Assembly (NCBI RefSeq): GCF_002797975.1 | Contig: NZ_PGET01000001.1 | Span: 372,001 to 436,000, forward strand | DNA from: [Clostridium] celerecrescens 18A | GTDB lineage: Bacteria > Bacillota > Clostridia > Lachnospirales > Lachnospiraceae | Direction of reading: 5' to 3' | DNA: 64,000 bases | In this document: positions 1 through 8,201 of the stretch, one piece after another | How positions within the stretch are numbered: the first letter of the stretch is position 1 | Layout: each line of letters begins with the position of its first letter | Translations under genes and position numbers: made by a program | Notes under the pieces: model-generated | Seen by the model: the letters and a program-made list of their open reading frames with translations, nothing else | Told to the model about the DNA's origin: nothing | The model's database searches: none

Positions 1-98
1 TTTCTGCAAACAATGAGCCGGGCGCAGGAATGCAGGCATCCGAAGGATGCATAGACTTATTACATAATGGAAGAAAGGGGAAACGGTATGGAAGATAA
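1..98 (+). CDS. Possible 3' end of an upstream gene (partial)
   Basis: Reading from base 3, the frame stays open to a TAA at 96-98, which would overlap the start of the next gene (ATG at 88). Such short overlaps are common in this genome, so this may be the tail of an upstream gene. Frame 1 is also open, to TAG at 52-54. The piece is too short to recognise a family or choose between frames, so this is a weak call. Confidence 0.25.
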   Translation, partial: SANNEPGAGMQASEGCIDLLHNGRKGKRYGR

Positions 99-309
99 AA
101 ATCTATATAATAAGATCATGCTGATTGTACTTTGTCTGATCATGGTTTTGCTTTGTGCCGGTATGTACAGCTGGTTCCATGAAGGGAGTGCTGCACCGGA
201 AATAGAAGTGCCACGGGAAAAGGTCCAGGTTCTTCAATTTGAATTCCGGGAGCAGGTAAGGCTTCCGGAGTCTGTCATTTTGGAGGAAGACGGAATATGC
301 AGTTTATAA
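88..309 (+). CDS. Small single-pass membrane protein, unknown function
   Basis: This 73-residue protein has a charged N-terminus, one strongly hydrophobic segment (about residues 10-29) and a charged tail, so it is probably a bitopic inner-membrane protein with the C-terminus outside. An ATG lies further upstream at 67, but the purine-rich GAAAGGGG at about 73-80 is correctly spaced for the ATG at 88, which I prefer. The 3' end overlaps the following acetyltransferase gene by 13 bases, indicating co-transcription and probably translational coupling. I do not recognise the family. Its role may belong to whatever operon lies upstream of the window. Confidence 0.6.
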   Translation: MEDKNLYNKIMLIVLCLIMVLLCAGMYSWFHEGSAAPEIEVPREKVQVLQFEFREQVRLPESVILEEDGICSL

Positions 310-845
310 TCGAAAGAGCGGTCCCTGCGGATTATCAGACCGTTGCTGACCTGATACAATCGGTGTGGCAGCAAATCCAGCAGAAGGACTGGTTTGTTGC
401 CGATGATTCGGATTACACCTGCCATACACTTAAAGAAGGAAATGGAATCGGTTTTAAGGCTTATGAAACAGATTCCGGGGCCTTGGCAGGTGTTTTTCTT
501 GCTGCTTTGCCGGGAAGTGGGGCAGAAAACCTTGGCCGGGACATCGGTCTTCCTGAAATGGAATTGGGAAAAGTCGCCCATATGGAGTCGATCGCTATTC
601 TTCCGCAATACAGGGGGAACGGCCTTCAGTATTCCATGATGAAGACCGCAGAGGAGGAGCTTAGGAAACAGGGCTATCGGTATCTGATGTGTACGGTTCA
701 TCCGGAAAACAGATACAGCAAAAATAACATAATCAAACAGGGTTATGAGGTTGTCCTGACCAAAGAAAAGTATGGCGGATATGTAAGAGATATCTTATTA
801 AAGAAGCTTTCCTTAAATGCCGGGGTTTTGCAAACGTTTGCTTAA
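297..845 (+). CDS. GNAT family N-acetyltransferase
   Basis: A 182-residue single-domain protein of the GCN5-related N-acetyltransferase fold, which moves an acetyl group from acetyl-CoA to an amine. The acetyl-CoA pyrophosphate loop is visible as LPQYRGNGL (about residue 102), preceded by the typical beta-4 strand (MESIAI) and followed by a helix and a C-terminal substrate strand. The N-terminal half shows the usual V.DLIQ.VW helix. The substrate cannot be read from the sequence. The gene starts inside the end of the small membrane protein gene, with GGAGGA a few bases upstream of the ATG. A separate promoter for the nickel/lar operon begins right after its stop codon, so it probably ends the preceding transcription unit. 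Confidence 0.85.
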   Translation: MQFIIERAVPADYQTVADLIQSVWQQIQQKDWFVADDSDYTCHTLKEGNGIGFKAYETDSGALAGVFLAALPGSGAENLGRDIGLPEMELGKVAHMESIAILPQYRGNGLQYSMMKTAEEELRKQGYRYLMCTVHPENRYSKNNIIKQGYEVVLTKEKYGGYVRDILLKKLSLNAGVLQTFA

Positions 846-852
846 AAAATCG

Positions 853-881
853 TTGACGTTTGGGTGTATTTTACGTATACT
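853..881 (+). promoter_or_regulatory. Sigma-A promoter of the nickel importer/lar operon
   Basis: TTGACG (853-858) and TATACT (876-881) are separated by exactly 17 bases. This is a near-consensus vegetative promoter immediately after the acetyltransferase stop codon. It puts the transcription start near 888, leaving a leader of about 165 nt before the binding-protein gene. Confidence 0.8.
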
Positions 882-884
882 TTT

Positions 885-1056
885 TCCTAAGGGCTGACAG
901 AAGTCACCAACGGATAGAATAGTTAAAAGAAATAATATTAAAAACAGATACCAGGAAGGTATGGGTATTCCCAAGGAATACGTATGGCTGTTTCTGGTAT
1001 CTGTTTTTTTGCAGAAATACCGGACATGATGAGAACATTTATGGAGGGGGAAAACG
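885..1056 (+). promoter_or_regulatory. Structured leader with internal terminator (candidate attenuator)
   Basis: Between the promoter and the first gene lies a 12-bp perfect stem, AACAGATACCAG (943-954) with CTGGTATCTGTT (994-1005), followed by a run of seven T (1004-1010). The loop holds a second stem (GTATTCC/GGAATAC, about 965-981). A terminator downstream of an operon's own promoter is the usual layout of a riboswitch or attenuator. Because the operon is for nickel uptake and cofactor assembly, a metal or cofactor signal is plausible. I could not match the upstream part (885-940) to the NiCo riboswitch consensus or another known class. Confidence 0.6.
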
Positions 1057-2685
1057 ATGAGAAAGTATAAATGGGGGATCGCTGCGGCGTTGGTGCTGTC
1101 TGCCATAGTTATGAACGGCTGCGGAAAGGCCGGGGGGACACAGACACAGGCGGTTTCAGCCGATGCAGATAATAGCAGGAAAAATGACAGAGTCGTTGTG
1201 GTAATGGGCGTCAGTTCAGAGCCTGAATCAGGATTCGATCCGGCTTATGGCTGGGGAGCCGGGGAGCACGTCCATGAACCTTTGATACAAAGTACACTTA
1301 CGGTCACGGATAAGGATTTAAACATTGGTTATGACCTGGCAACGGACTTAAAGGTCAGCAGCGACGGCATGACCTGGACCGTAAAGATCAGGGATGACGT
1401 GTTCTTTACGGATGGGAAAAAATTGACCGGGAAGGATGTGGCATTTACATATAATACTTTGAGAGATACCAGTTCTGTGAATGATTTCACAATGCTTGAC
1501 CGGGCAGAGGCATTGGATGATGCGACCATAGAGTTCCATATGAAGCATCCCTATTCCATCTGGCCATACACCATGGCTGTGACAGGAATCGTGCCGGAAC
1601 ATGCCTACGGACCGGATTATGGGGAACATCCCATCGGATCCGGAAGGTACATATTAAAGCAATGGGACAGAGGGCAGCAGGTGATCCTGGAAGCCAATCC
1701 GGACTATTATGGAGAAGCACCAAAGATGAAACGGGTAACGGTACTCTTCATGGAAGAGGATGGGGCTTTGGCGGCGGTCCAGTCCGGTCAGGCAGATATT
1801 GCATATACGGCTGCCTCCTATTCGGACCTTACGGTACCCGGGTATGGCCTTTTAGACTGCAAAACCGTGGATAACCGTGGATTTAACCTTCCGGCCATTC
1901 CCTCCGGAAGCGTATCGGAAGAGGGAATTCCTCTGGGAAATGACTTTACCAGTGATGGTAAGGTCAGAAGAGCGATCAACATTGGAATCGACCGGGAAGA
2001 AATGATAAATAACGTGCTGAACGGATACGGCAGTCCCGCTTACAGCGTCTGTGATAAAATGCCATGGTATGAGCCTTCCGCAAAGACAGAATATGATCCA
2101 GAGGGGGCAATGGCGTTGCTTGATGAGGCAGGCTGGAATATGGGCAGTGACGGAATCAGAGTGAAGGACGGGAAACGGGCGGAACTCCAATTCCTTTATC
2201 CGGCAGGAGATTCTGTAAGGCAGGCCCTTGCGGCAGACACCATCAATCAGCTTAAAAAGCTGGGAATTGACGGACAGATGGAAGGTGCAAGCTGGGATAC
2301 TGCCTATGACAGGGCTCAATCACAGCCTTTGATCTGGGGCTGGGGGGCTCATACTCCCATGGAGCTTTATAATATTTACCATACCATGGAGGAAACCGGG
2401 CTTGCAGCCTATTCCCCTTATGCCAATCCAAAGCTGGACCAGTACATGGATGAAGCTCTGGCAGAAAGTGATCTGGAAAAATCCTATGAGCTGTGGAAAA
2501 AAGCCCAGTGGGATGGAGAAACAGGCATTACCCAAAACGGAGATATTCCATGGATCTGGCTTGTAAATATTGATCATTTATATTGGGTAAGGGATGGATT
2601 AAAGGTTGCTGACCAGAAGCTTCACCCCCACGGCCACGGCTGGTCAATTGTAAATAATGTGGATCAGTGGAGCTGGGAACAATGA
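1057..2685 (+). CDS. ABC transporter substrate-binding lipoprotein, Opp/NikA type
   Basis: The 542-residue extracellular solute-binding protein (SBP family 5) captures the ligand for the importer encoded just downstream. A signal peptide ends in a lipobox-like MNGC, with Cys22 as the probable lipidated residue. The family core is visible: the W.V.IRDDV.F.DGK.LT..DV.FT segment near residue 110, then G.G.Y.L..W and the Y.P..A..LL.EAGW block near residue 360. Family 5 proteins bind peptides, nickel chelates or other small molecules. Nickel (or a nickel-chelator complex) is inferred here from the linked larBCE genes, not from the protein itself. The start follows GGAGGGGG. The stop overlaps the first permease gene in ATGA. 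Confidence 0.85.
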   Translation: MRKYKWGIAAALVLSAIVMNGCGKAGGTQTQAVSADADNSRKNDRVVVVMGVSSEPESGFDPAYGWGAGEHVHEPLIQSTLTVTDKDLNIGYDLATDLKVSSDGMTWTVKIRDDVFFTDGKKLTGKDVAFTYNTLRDTSSVNDFTMLDRAEALDDATIEFHMKHPYSIWPYTMAVTGIVPEHAYGPDYGEHPIGSGRYILKQWDRGQQVILEANPDYYGEAPKMKRVTVLFMEEDGALAAVQSGQADIAYTAASYSDLTVPGYGLLDCKTVDNRGFNLPAIPSGSVSEEGIPLGNDFTSDGKVRRAINIGIDREEMINNVLNGYGSPAYSVCDKMPWYEPSAKTEYDPEGAMALLDEAGWNMGSDGIRVKDGKRAELQFLYPAGDSVRQALAADTINQLKKLGIDGQMEGASWDTAYDRAQSQPLIWGWGAHTPMELYNIYHTMEETGLAAYSPYANPKLDQYMDEALAESDLEKSYELWKKAQWDGETGITQNGDIPWIWLVNIDHLYWVRDGLKVADQKLHPHGHGWSIVNNVDQWSWEQ

Positions 2686-3692
2686 AAAGCGGCCGGCTGG
2701 GAAGGAATGTCTTTTGGTTTTTATTGAAACAGCTCACACGGATGGCTGTCCTCCTTTTTTTAGTAAGCGCAGCAGCCTTCTTTCTGGTATCGGTTTCCCC
2801 GATTGATCCGTTAAAGGTCAATATTGGCCAAGCAGCCCTTGGCTCTATGAGCCAGGAGCAGATCGCAAAGCTTTCGGAATACTGGGGAACCGGCTTACCG
2901 CCGGCAGAACGGTTCCTGTCCTGGGCCGGCGATTTTCTAAAGGGGGATATGGGAACTTCTCTTTTATACCGCCAGCCGGTTTCCCATGTGATAGGAATGA
3001 AGCTGTCAAATTCTCTGTGGCTGATGGCAGCTTCCTGGCTGGTTTCCGGAGGGGCTGGCTTTGCCCTGGGAACACTGGCTGGTGCTAACAGGGGAAAAGC
3101 GGTGGATAAGGTGATCTCCGCTTATGCTCTTATGACAGCAAGCACCCCGGCTTTCTGGCTGGCGCTGGTGCTTTTGATGGTGTTTGCTGTCTGGCTTAAG
3201 ATGCTTCCTATTGGACTAAGCGTTCCCATAGGCATGGAAGCGGCAGAGGTCACTGTAAAGGACCGGGTAGTGCATGGGATCTTGCCCTGCCTGACTCTTT
3301 CCATTACCGGAATGTCCAATATCCTTCTCCATACAAGAGGGAAAATGATCCAGGTTATGGAAAGTGATTATGTTCTCTTTGCAAGAGCAAGGGGAGAGTC
3401 CAAAAGCCAGATTGTCTTTCGCCACGGAATCAGGAACATTCTCCTGCCTGCCCTGACCCTTCAGTTTGCTTCGGTCAGCGAAATCTTTGGAGGTTCGGTT
3501 TTGGTGGAACAGGTATTTTCCTATCCGGGACTGGGCCAGGCGGCTGTGACAGCCGGACTTGGCGGTGATATTCCTTTGCTTCTGGGGATCACGGTCATCA
3601 GTGCGGCTATTGTATTTACAGGAAACTTTATTGCAAACGTACTTTATGGCGTGGTGGACCCCAAAATGAGGAAAGGGAGGAAGGTCGCATGA
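2682..3692 (+). CDS. ABC transporter permease, DppB/NikB type
   Basis: First inner-membrane permease (336 residues) of the Opp/Nik-type importer. It has about six hydrophobic segments and the typical C-terminal block: the ...DYVLFARARG... EAA-loop region (about residues 228-240), which contacts the ATPase, and the late VEQVFSYPGLG motif, which is highly characteristic of DppB/NikB proteins. I chose the ATG at 2682, which overlaps the preceding stop as ATGA, over the upstream GTG at 2667. GGAGCTGGGA is well placed for it. It works as a heterodimer with the next gene product. Confidence 0.88.
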   Translation: MKSGRLGRNVFWFLLKQLTRMAVLLFLVSAAAFFLVSVSPIDPLKVNIGQAALGSMSQEQIAKLSEYWGTGLPPAERFLSWAGDFLKGDMGTSLLYRQPVSHVIGMKLSNSLWLMAASWLVSGGAGFALGTLAGANRGKAVDKVISAYALMTASTPAFWLALVLLMVFAVWLKMLPIGLSVPIGMEAAEVTVKDRVVHGILPCLTLSITGMSNILLHTRGKMIQVMESDYVLFARARGESKSQIVFRHGIRNILLPALTLQFASVSEIFGGSVLVEQVFSYPGLGQAAVTAGLGGDIPLLLGITVISAAIVFTGNFIANVLYGVVDPKMRKGRKVA

Positions 3693-4513
3693 AACAATGG
3701 AATGGCCGGAAGTCCATGGTATGCCTCCTGGTACTTTTCATCACCCTTTTGGCAGCTGTGACCATTGCCGGGCAGCTTTACAGGACAGAGGCCCTTGTCA
3801 CTGATTTTTCCAGAAAAAATATGCCGCCCTGTTTTTCTCACCCCTTTGGAACGGACTGGATGGGCCGGGATATGTTTGCCAGGACCATGACCGGTCTTTC
3901 CATGAGCATCCGCATTGGCCTTCTCACGGCAGCGGTCAGCACAGTGATTGCATTTTTCCTGGGACTTTTTGCAGCGTCCATGGGAAAGGCGGCGGATGGG
4001 TTTGTGGTCGGACTCATTGATCTTGTCATGGGGATCCCTCATATCCTCCTGCTGGTTTTGATCTCCTTTGCCTTGGGGAAGGGTTTTAAGGGCGTTGTGG
4101 TGGGAATTTCATTGACCCACTGGACTTCCCTTGCCAGGCTGATCAGGGGAGAGGTTCTTCAGCTTAAGGAGAGCCAGTACATAAAAATCGCCCGTAAGCT
4201 TGGTCACGGCGGGTTTGAAACCGCCCTTAAGCATATGACGCCTCATTTGATTCCTCAGCTTCTTGTTGGGCTTGTGCTGTTATTTCCCCATGCCATCCTT
4301 CATGAGGCCAGCATCACGTTCCTGGGCTTCGGGCTTTCCTCAGAGCAGCCTGCCATCGGTGTGATCCTGTCAGAGAGTATGAAATATCTGTCAATGGGGA
4401 AATGGTGGCTGGCGCTGTTTCCAGGAATATTTCTGGTTGCTGTTGTTTTACTGTTTCATCTAACTGGAGAGATGGTGGGCAGGCTTATAGACCCCGGTGC
4501 CCTGCATCAGTAG
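3689..4513 (+). CDS. ABC transporter permease, DppC/NikC type
   Basis: Second permease (274 residues) of the importer. It has one N-terminal membrane segment, then the DppC/NikC signature HPFGTDWMGRDMFAR (about residues 50-65) and four to five further hydrophobic segments. The coupling loop SQYIKIARKLGHG lies near residue 163, and the family motif EASITFLGFGL lies near residue 208. The start ATG overlaps the stop of the previous permease by four bases (ATGA), indicating coupled translation of the pair. Confidence 0.88.
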   Translation: MKQWNGRKSMVCLLVLFITLLAAVTIAGQLYRTEALVTDFSRKNMPPCFSHPFGTDWMGRDMFARTMTGLSMSIRIGLLTAAVSTVIAFFLGLFAASMGKAADGFVVGLIDLVMGIPHILLLVLISFALGKGFKGVVVGISLTHWTSLARLIRGEVLQLKESQYIKIARKLGHGGFETALKHMTPHLIPQLLVGLVLLFPHAILHEASITFLGFGLSSEQPAIGVILSESMKYLSMGKWWLALFPGIFLVAVVLLFHLTGEMVGRLIDPGALHQ

Positions 4514-4524
4514 GAGGGATTGGA

Positions 4525-5460
4525 TTGGAAGAGAAGAAAACGGTTCTGTCGGTAAAAAGCCTGTCAGTATCATTTACCCAATATGAACAATGGATCAAAA
4601 GGACCACTCTTTTGGCTGTCAAGGACGTAAGCCTGACCGTGAGAGAAGGAGAACTGGTGGCTGTGGTGGGTTCCAGCGGTTCAGGAAAAAGCCTTCTGGC
4701 TCATGGTGTGCTGGGAATCCTGCCTTATAATGCGGCATGGTCCGGGGAGATCTCTTATTATGGGGAGCAGCTTACGGAAAACCGGATGGGACAGCTTCGG
4801 GGGAAGGAGATCGTTCTGGTTCCTCAGAGCGTGTCTTATCTGGATCCTCTGATGAAGGCGGGGCCTCAGATCAGGAAAGGGAAACGGGATCAGGGGAGCA
4901 TGGGCGAAAGCCTTAAAACCCTTAAGCGGTATGGGCTTGATGAGACTGTGGAAAAGCTTTATCCCTTTGAACTGTCAGGGGGAATGACCAGAAGGATCTT
5001 AATTTCCACTGCTGTCATGGAAAACCCCAAGCTGGTGATAGCGGATGAGCCTACCCCGGGCCTGCATCTGGAGGCGGCAAAACGGGTGCTGTCCCATTTT
5101 CGGGAAATGGCCGATGAAGGGACCGGTGTACTTCTCATCACCCATGATCTGGAGCTGGCTCTGGAGGTCGCTGACCGGATTGTGGTATTCTATGCAGGTA
5201 CCTGCGTTGAGGAAGCTTCTGCCGCTGATTTCAGAGACGAAGGACTCCTTCGCCATCCATATTCAAAGGCCCTTTACAGGGCTATGCCGGATCATGGTTT
5301 CCGGGCAGCACCGGGAGCCCAGCCCTATTTAAAGGACCGCCCCTCAGGCTGCCCCTATGCCCCCAGGTGCGAGTACCGGGAGGTAAGGTGTTTAAAGGAA
5401 GTGAATTATGTCGGCCTGGCTGGAGGTATGGTCCGGTGCGTAAAAGCAGAGGAGGGATAA
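4525..5460 (+). CDS. ABC transporter ATP-binding protein, DppD/NikD type
   Basis: First ATPase of the importer, 311 residues. Walker A is GSSGSGKS, the Q-loop is VPQSVSYLDP, the signature is LSGGMTRRI (a variant of LSGGQ) and Walker B is LVIADEPT followed by ITHD. A C-terminal oligopeptide/nickel-type extension has the CPYAPRC segment. The reading frame is open well upstream inside the permease gene. I place the start at TTG 4525 because AGGAGGG (4512-4518) sits six bases before it and the usual N-terminus (VLSVKSLSVSF) follows. NikD and NikE proteins normally pair as a heterodimer. Confidence 0.85.
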   Translation: MEEKKTVLSVKSLSVSFTQYEQWIKRTTLLAVKDVSLTVREGELVAVVGSSGSGKSLLAHGVLGILPYNAAWSGEISYYGEQLTENRMGQLRGKEIVLVPQSVSYLDPLMKAGPQIRKGKRDQGSMGESLKTLKRYGLDETVEKLYPFELSGGMTRRILISTAVMENPKLVIADEPTPGLHLEAAKRVLSHFREMADEGTGVLLITHDLELALEVADRIVVFYAGTCVEEASAADFRDEGLLRHPYSKALYRAMPDHGFRAAPGAQPYLKDRPSGCPYAPRCEYREVRCLKEVNYVGLAGGMVRCVKAEEG

Positions 5461-5461
5461 G

Positions 5462-6070
5462 TTGAGACTGGAAGCGAAAAACATATCATTCCGGTATGAT
5501 AATGGGAATAAACAGATATTAAATAATCTGACCATGTACCTGGACAGCGGCGAACGTCTGGGGCTGATTGCTCCCAGTGGTTTTGGGAAGACCACATGCT
5601 GTAAAATTCTTGCCGGATATGAAAAGCCGGATCAGGGAGAGGTTCTTTTAGACAGGAAGCCTCTTTCTTCCTGCAAGGGATATTGTCCGGTCCAGATGAT
5701 CTGGCAGCATCCGGAAAACTCTGTGAACCCAAGGTTAAAGCTAAAGGAGGTTTTAAAGGAGGGGGATGGAGTGGAAGACCGGGTGATCGAAGGTCTTGGC
5801 ATCGAACCGGCATGGTTAAACCGGTACCCGGCTGAGGTTTCGGGAGGCGAGCTTCAGCGTTTCTGCATTGCCCGGGCACTTGGCGGTGGAACCAGGTTTC
5901 TCCTTGCAGATGAGATCAGCACCATGCTGGATTTGATCACCCAGAGCCAGATCTGGAATTTCCTCATATCAGAAGTGGAGAGGCGTAACATCGGCCTTTT
6001 GGTAGTCAGTCATTCCCAGGGCCTTATAGAACACGTATGCACAAGAAAACTTGATTTGCGCGGGCAATGA
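5462..6070 (+). CDS. ABC transporter ATP-binding protein, short NikE/DppF type
   Basis: Second ATPase, 202 residues. It has Walker A APSGFGKTT, signature VSGGELQRFCIARAL, Walker B FLLADEISTM and the H-loop VVSHS. It is clearly shorter than usual family members (about 260-330 residues) and stops right after the H-loop domain, so it lacks the C-terminal oligopeptide/nickel extension present in its partner. The reading frame is intact and all nucleotide-binding motifs remain, so it is probably functional as the NikE-like half of the heterodimer. The start is TTG 5462, two bases after the previous stop, with GAGGAGG upstream. Confidence 0.83.
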   Translation: MRLEAKNISFRYDNGNKQILNNLTMYLDSGERLGLIAPSGFGKTTCCKILAGYEKPDQGEVLLDRKPLSSCKGYCPVQMIWQHPENSVNPRLKLKEVLKEGDGVEDRVIEGLGIEPAWLNRYPAEVSGGELQRFCIARALGGGTRFLLADEISTMLDLITQSQIWNFLISEVERRNIGLLVVSHSQGLIEHVCTRKLDLRGQ

Positions 6071-6106
6071 GCTAAGAAAAAACGCACAGAGTGTGTTTTC
6101 CTTAGC
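6071..6106 (+). other. Intercistronic stem-loop between transporter and larB
   Basis: GCTAAG (6071-6076) pairs with CTTAGC (6101-6106), an inner A-run faces a T-run, and CGCAC pairs with GTGTG around an AGA loop. There is no U-tract after it, so it is more likely an mRNA stability or partial-termination element than a full terminator. It separates the importer genes from the lar genes. Confidence 0.55.
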
Positions 6107-6142
6107 ATAAACGGAACATCGTAAGAGGAGGGAGTCGGGATC

Positions 6143-6886
6143 ATGGATATTAGAGATATGCTTAACTTGGTAAAATCAGGAGAAATGGAAATTCAGGAGG
6201 CAGAACAGCTGTTAAAGGATCTTCCTTATGAAGACCTGGGTTATGCAAAGCTGGACCATCACAGGGCGCTTCGTTCCGGCTTTGGAGAGACGGTCTTTTG
6301 CCAGGGCAAGCCGGACCCATACCTGGTGGAGATTTATAGGAAATTCTATGAAAGAGACGGTGAGGTGCTGGGAACCAGGGCCTCAGAGGAGCAATTTGAA
6401 CTGGTAAAATCCGTTGTGCCGGAGGTTCGGTATGATTCCATATCCAGGATCTTAAAGGTAGAGCAGCCGGAAAAAGAAAGGAAGGGTTGCGTAGCGGTCT
6501 GTACAGGCGGTACAGCTGACATCCCGGTGGCGGAGGAGGCGGCGCAGACAGCAGAATATTTCGGCTGCCACGTGGACCGGATATACGATGTGGGAGTAGC
6601 CGGAATCCACCGTCTTCTGTCCCAGAGGGATAGGATCCGGAATGCCAACTGCATTATTGCAGTGGCAGGAATGGAAGGGGCTTTGGGAACGGTGATCGCG
6701 GGGCTGGCGGACTGCCCGGTCATCGCGGTTCCCACCTCGGTAGGCTATGGAGCCAGCTTTCATGGGCTCTCAGCTCTTCTTACAATGCTTAATTCCTGTG
6801 CCAATGGAATTTCCGTTGTCAATATTGATAATGGATATGGGGCGGGGTATCTTGCGACACAAATCAATCGACTGGCGGTGAAATAA
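6143..6886 (+). CDS. larB: Nickel pincer cofactor biosynthesis protein LarB
   Basis: LarB carboxylates and hydrolyses nicotinic acid adenine dinucleotide to pyridinium-3,5-biscarboxylic acid mononucleotide, the first step of nickel-pincer nucleotide synthesis. The 247-residue protein has the typical N-terminal helix region with YAKLDHHRALRSGFGETVFCQGK. A C-terminal AIR-carboxylase (PurE-like) domain follows, with the VCTGGTADIPVAEEA segment and the VAGMEGALGTVIAGL and GYGASFHGLSALLTMLNSC blocks that are diagnostic for the family. The ATG follows GGAGGGAG. The gene is one base from larC, so the two are co-translated. Confidence 0.95.
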   Translation: MDIRDMLNLVKSGEMEIQEAEQLLKDLPYEDLGYAKLDHHRALRSGFGETVFCQGKPDPYLVEIYRKFYERDGEVLGTRASEEQFELVKSVVPEVRYDSISRILKVEQPEKERKGCVAVCTGGTADIPVAEEAAQTAEYFGCHVDRIYDVGVAGIHRLLSQRDRIRNANCIIAVAGMEGALGTVIAGLADCPVIAVPTSVGYGASFHGLSALLTMLNSCANGISVVNIDNGYGAGYLATQINRLAVK

Positions 6887-6887
6887 G

Positions 6888-8201
6888 ATGGGAAAAATAC
6901 TGTATTTGGAATGTAACTCAGGAATCAGTGGTGATATGACGGTAGGCGCTCTTTTAGACCTGGGAGCAGATAAGCAGGCTCTTACAAAGGCCCTGCAAAG
7001 CCTGGGAGTGGACGGTTATCATCTTCATTTTGGCAGGACCAGGAAATGCGGACTGGATGCTTATGATTTTGATGTTCATCTGGAAAATGAAGGGCATGAC
7101 CATAAGTGGGATCACAACCATGATCATACTCATGACCAAGACCATGAGTATGACCATAACCACGACCATGACCATGACCACGACAATGACCACAGCCACA
7201 GCCAAGGCCACGACCATAGCCATAAACATGATCAGTCCCAAATTCACCGGAATCTTCAGGATATATACACAATCATTGACCGGCTGGATACCAATGGCAG
7301 GGTAAAGGCAATGGCAAAGCGGATGTTTGATATTGTAGCAGAGGCGGAGTCAAAGGCTCATGGGATCCCTATGGAAAAGGTCCATTTTCATGAGGTTGGA
7401 GCCATTGATTCCATTGTAGACATCATTGGTGTGGCGGTTTGTGTGGACAGCCTTGGTGTGGATGAGATCGTGGTATCTCCTTTGGCGGAAGGATATGGCA
7501 GCATCCGCTGCCAGCATGGCGTTATCCCGGTTCCTGTTCCGGCAACAGCTAACATTGTTTCGGCCCATGGTCTGAAGCTTCGTCTTACGGACAATGAAGG
7601 GGAGATGGTGACTCCTACCGGTGCTGCCATAGCTGCCGCCCTTGGGACAAGAAAGAATCTTCCTTCCTCCTTTCAGATTTTAAAGACAGGGCTTGGTGCA
7701 GGGAAAAAGGATTTTAAACAGGCAAACGTTCTGCGGGCCATGCTGCTTCTGGAAGAGGAAGAAGGGGCAGGAGAAAATATGTGGGTATTAGAGGCCAATA
7801 TTGACGATTGCAGCGGGGAGTCCTTTGGCTTTGCCATGGAGTCCTTATTGGAAGCCGGAGCAGCTGATGTCTGGTATACGCCTGTATTCATGAAAAAGAA
7901 CCGTCCAGCCTATATGCTTAGCCTGATCTGCCGGGAAGAGGAGATAAGCAGAATGGAAGACATTCTGTTCATTCAGACCACAACCATCGGAGTCAGAAGA
8001 TACCCGGTAGCCAGAACCATTTTAGACCGGAAAAAAAAGAAGGTCATGACGGAATTCGGGGAGGCGGATGTAAAAATCTGCACCTACAAAGACAGGACAT
8101 TCTGCTACCCGGAATTTGAAAGTGTAAGAAGTATTTGCAGACAAAATGGGCTGGATTATCAGACCGTATACAGCATCATACGCAGGGAGGCGGAGAAATA
8201 A
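6888..8201 (+). CDS. larC: Nickel insertion protein LarC (single uninterrupted ORF)
   Basis: LarC is the CTP-dependent cyclometallase that inserts nickel into the bis-thiolated pyridinium nucleotide to complete the pincer cofactor. This 437-residue protein starts with the diagnostic [12 protein letters not shown] motif and contains [26 protein letters not shown] and the C-terminal half ([34 protein letters not shown]). In some lactobacilli the two halves (LarC1/LarC2) are joined by programmed frameshifting; here one continuous frame covers both. Residues 70-114 form a His/Asp-rich stretch with 18 histidines, a likely nickel-binding or storage segment. The stop overlaps larE by one base (TAATG). 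Confidence 0.95.
   Translation: MGKILYLECNSGISGDMTVGALLDLGADKQALTKALQSLGVDGYHLHFGRTRKCGLDAYDFDVHLENEGHDHKWDHNHDHTHDQDHEYDHNHDHDHDHDNDHSHSQGHDHSHKHDQSQIHRNLQDIYTIIDRLDTNGRVKAMAKRMFDIVAEAESKAHGIPMEKVHFHEVGAIDSIVDIIGVAVCVDSLGVDEIVVSPLAEGYGSIRCQHGVIPVPVPATANIVSAHGLKLRLTDNEGEMVTPTGAAIAAALGTRKNLPSSFQILKTGLGAGKKDFKQANVLRAMLLLEEEEGAGENMWVLEANIDDCSGESFGFAMESLLEAGAADVWYTPVFMKKNRPAYMLSLICREEEISRMEDILFIQTTTIGVRRYPVARTILDRKKKKVMTEFGEADVKICTYKDRTFCYPEFESVRSICRQNGLDYQTVYSIIRREAEK

Noticed and set aside
885..940. NiCo or cobalamin riboswitch upstream of the nickel importer
   Set aside because: The conserved core sequences of these classes were not found; only the terminator stem is certain.
6954..7272. Open frames opposite the His-rich part of larC
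   Set aside because: Low-complexity repeats keep all frames open; LarC is unambiguous on the plus strand.
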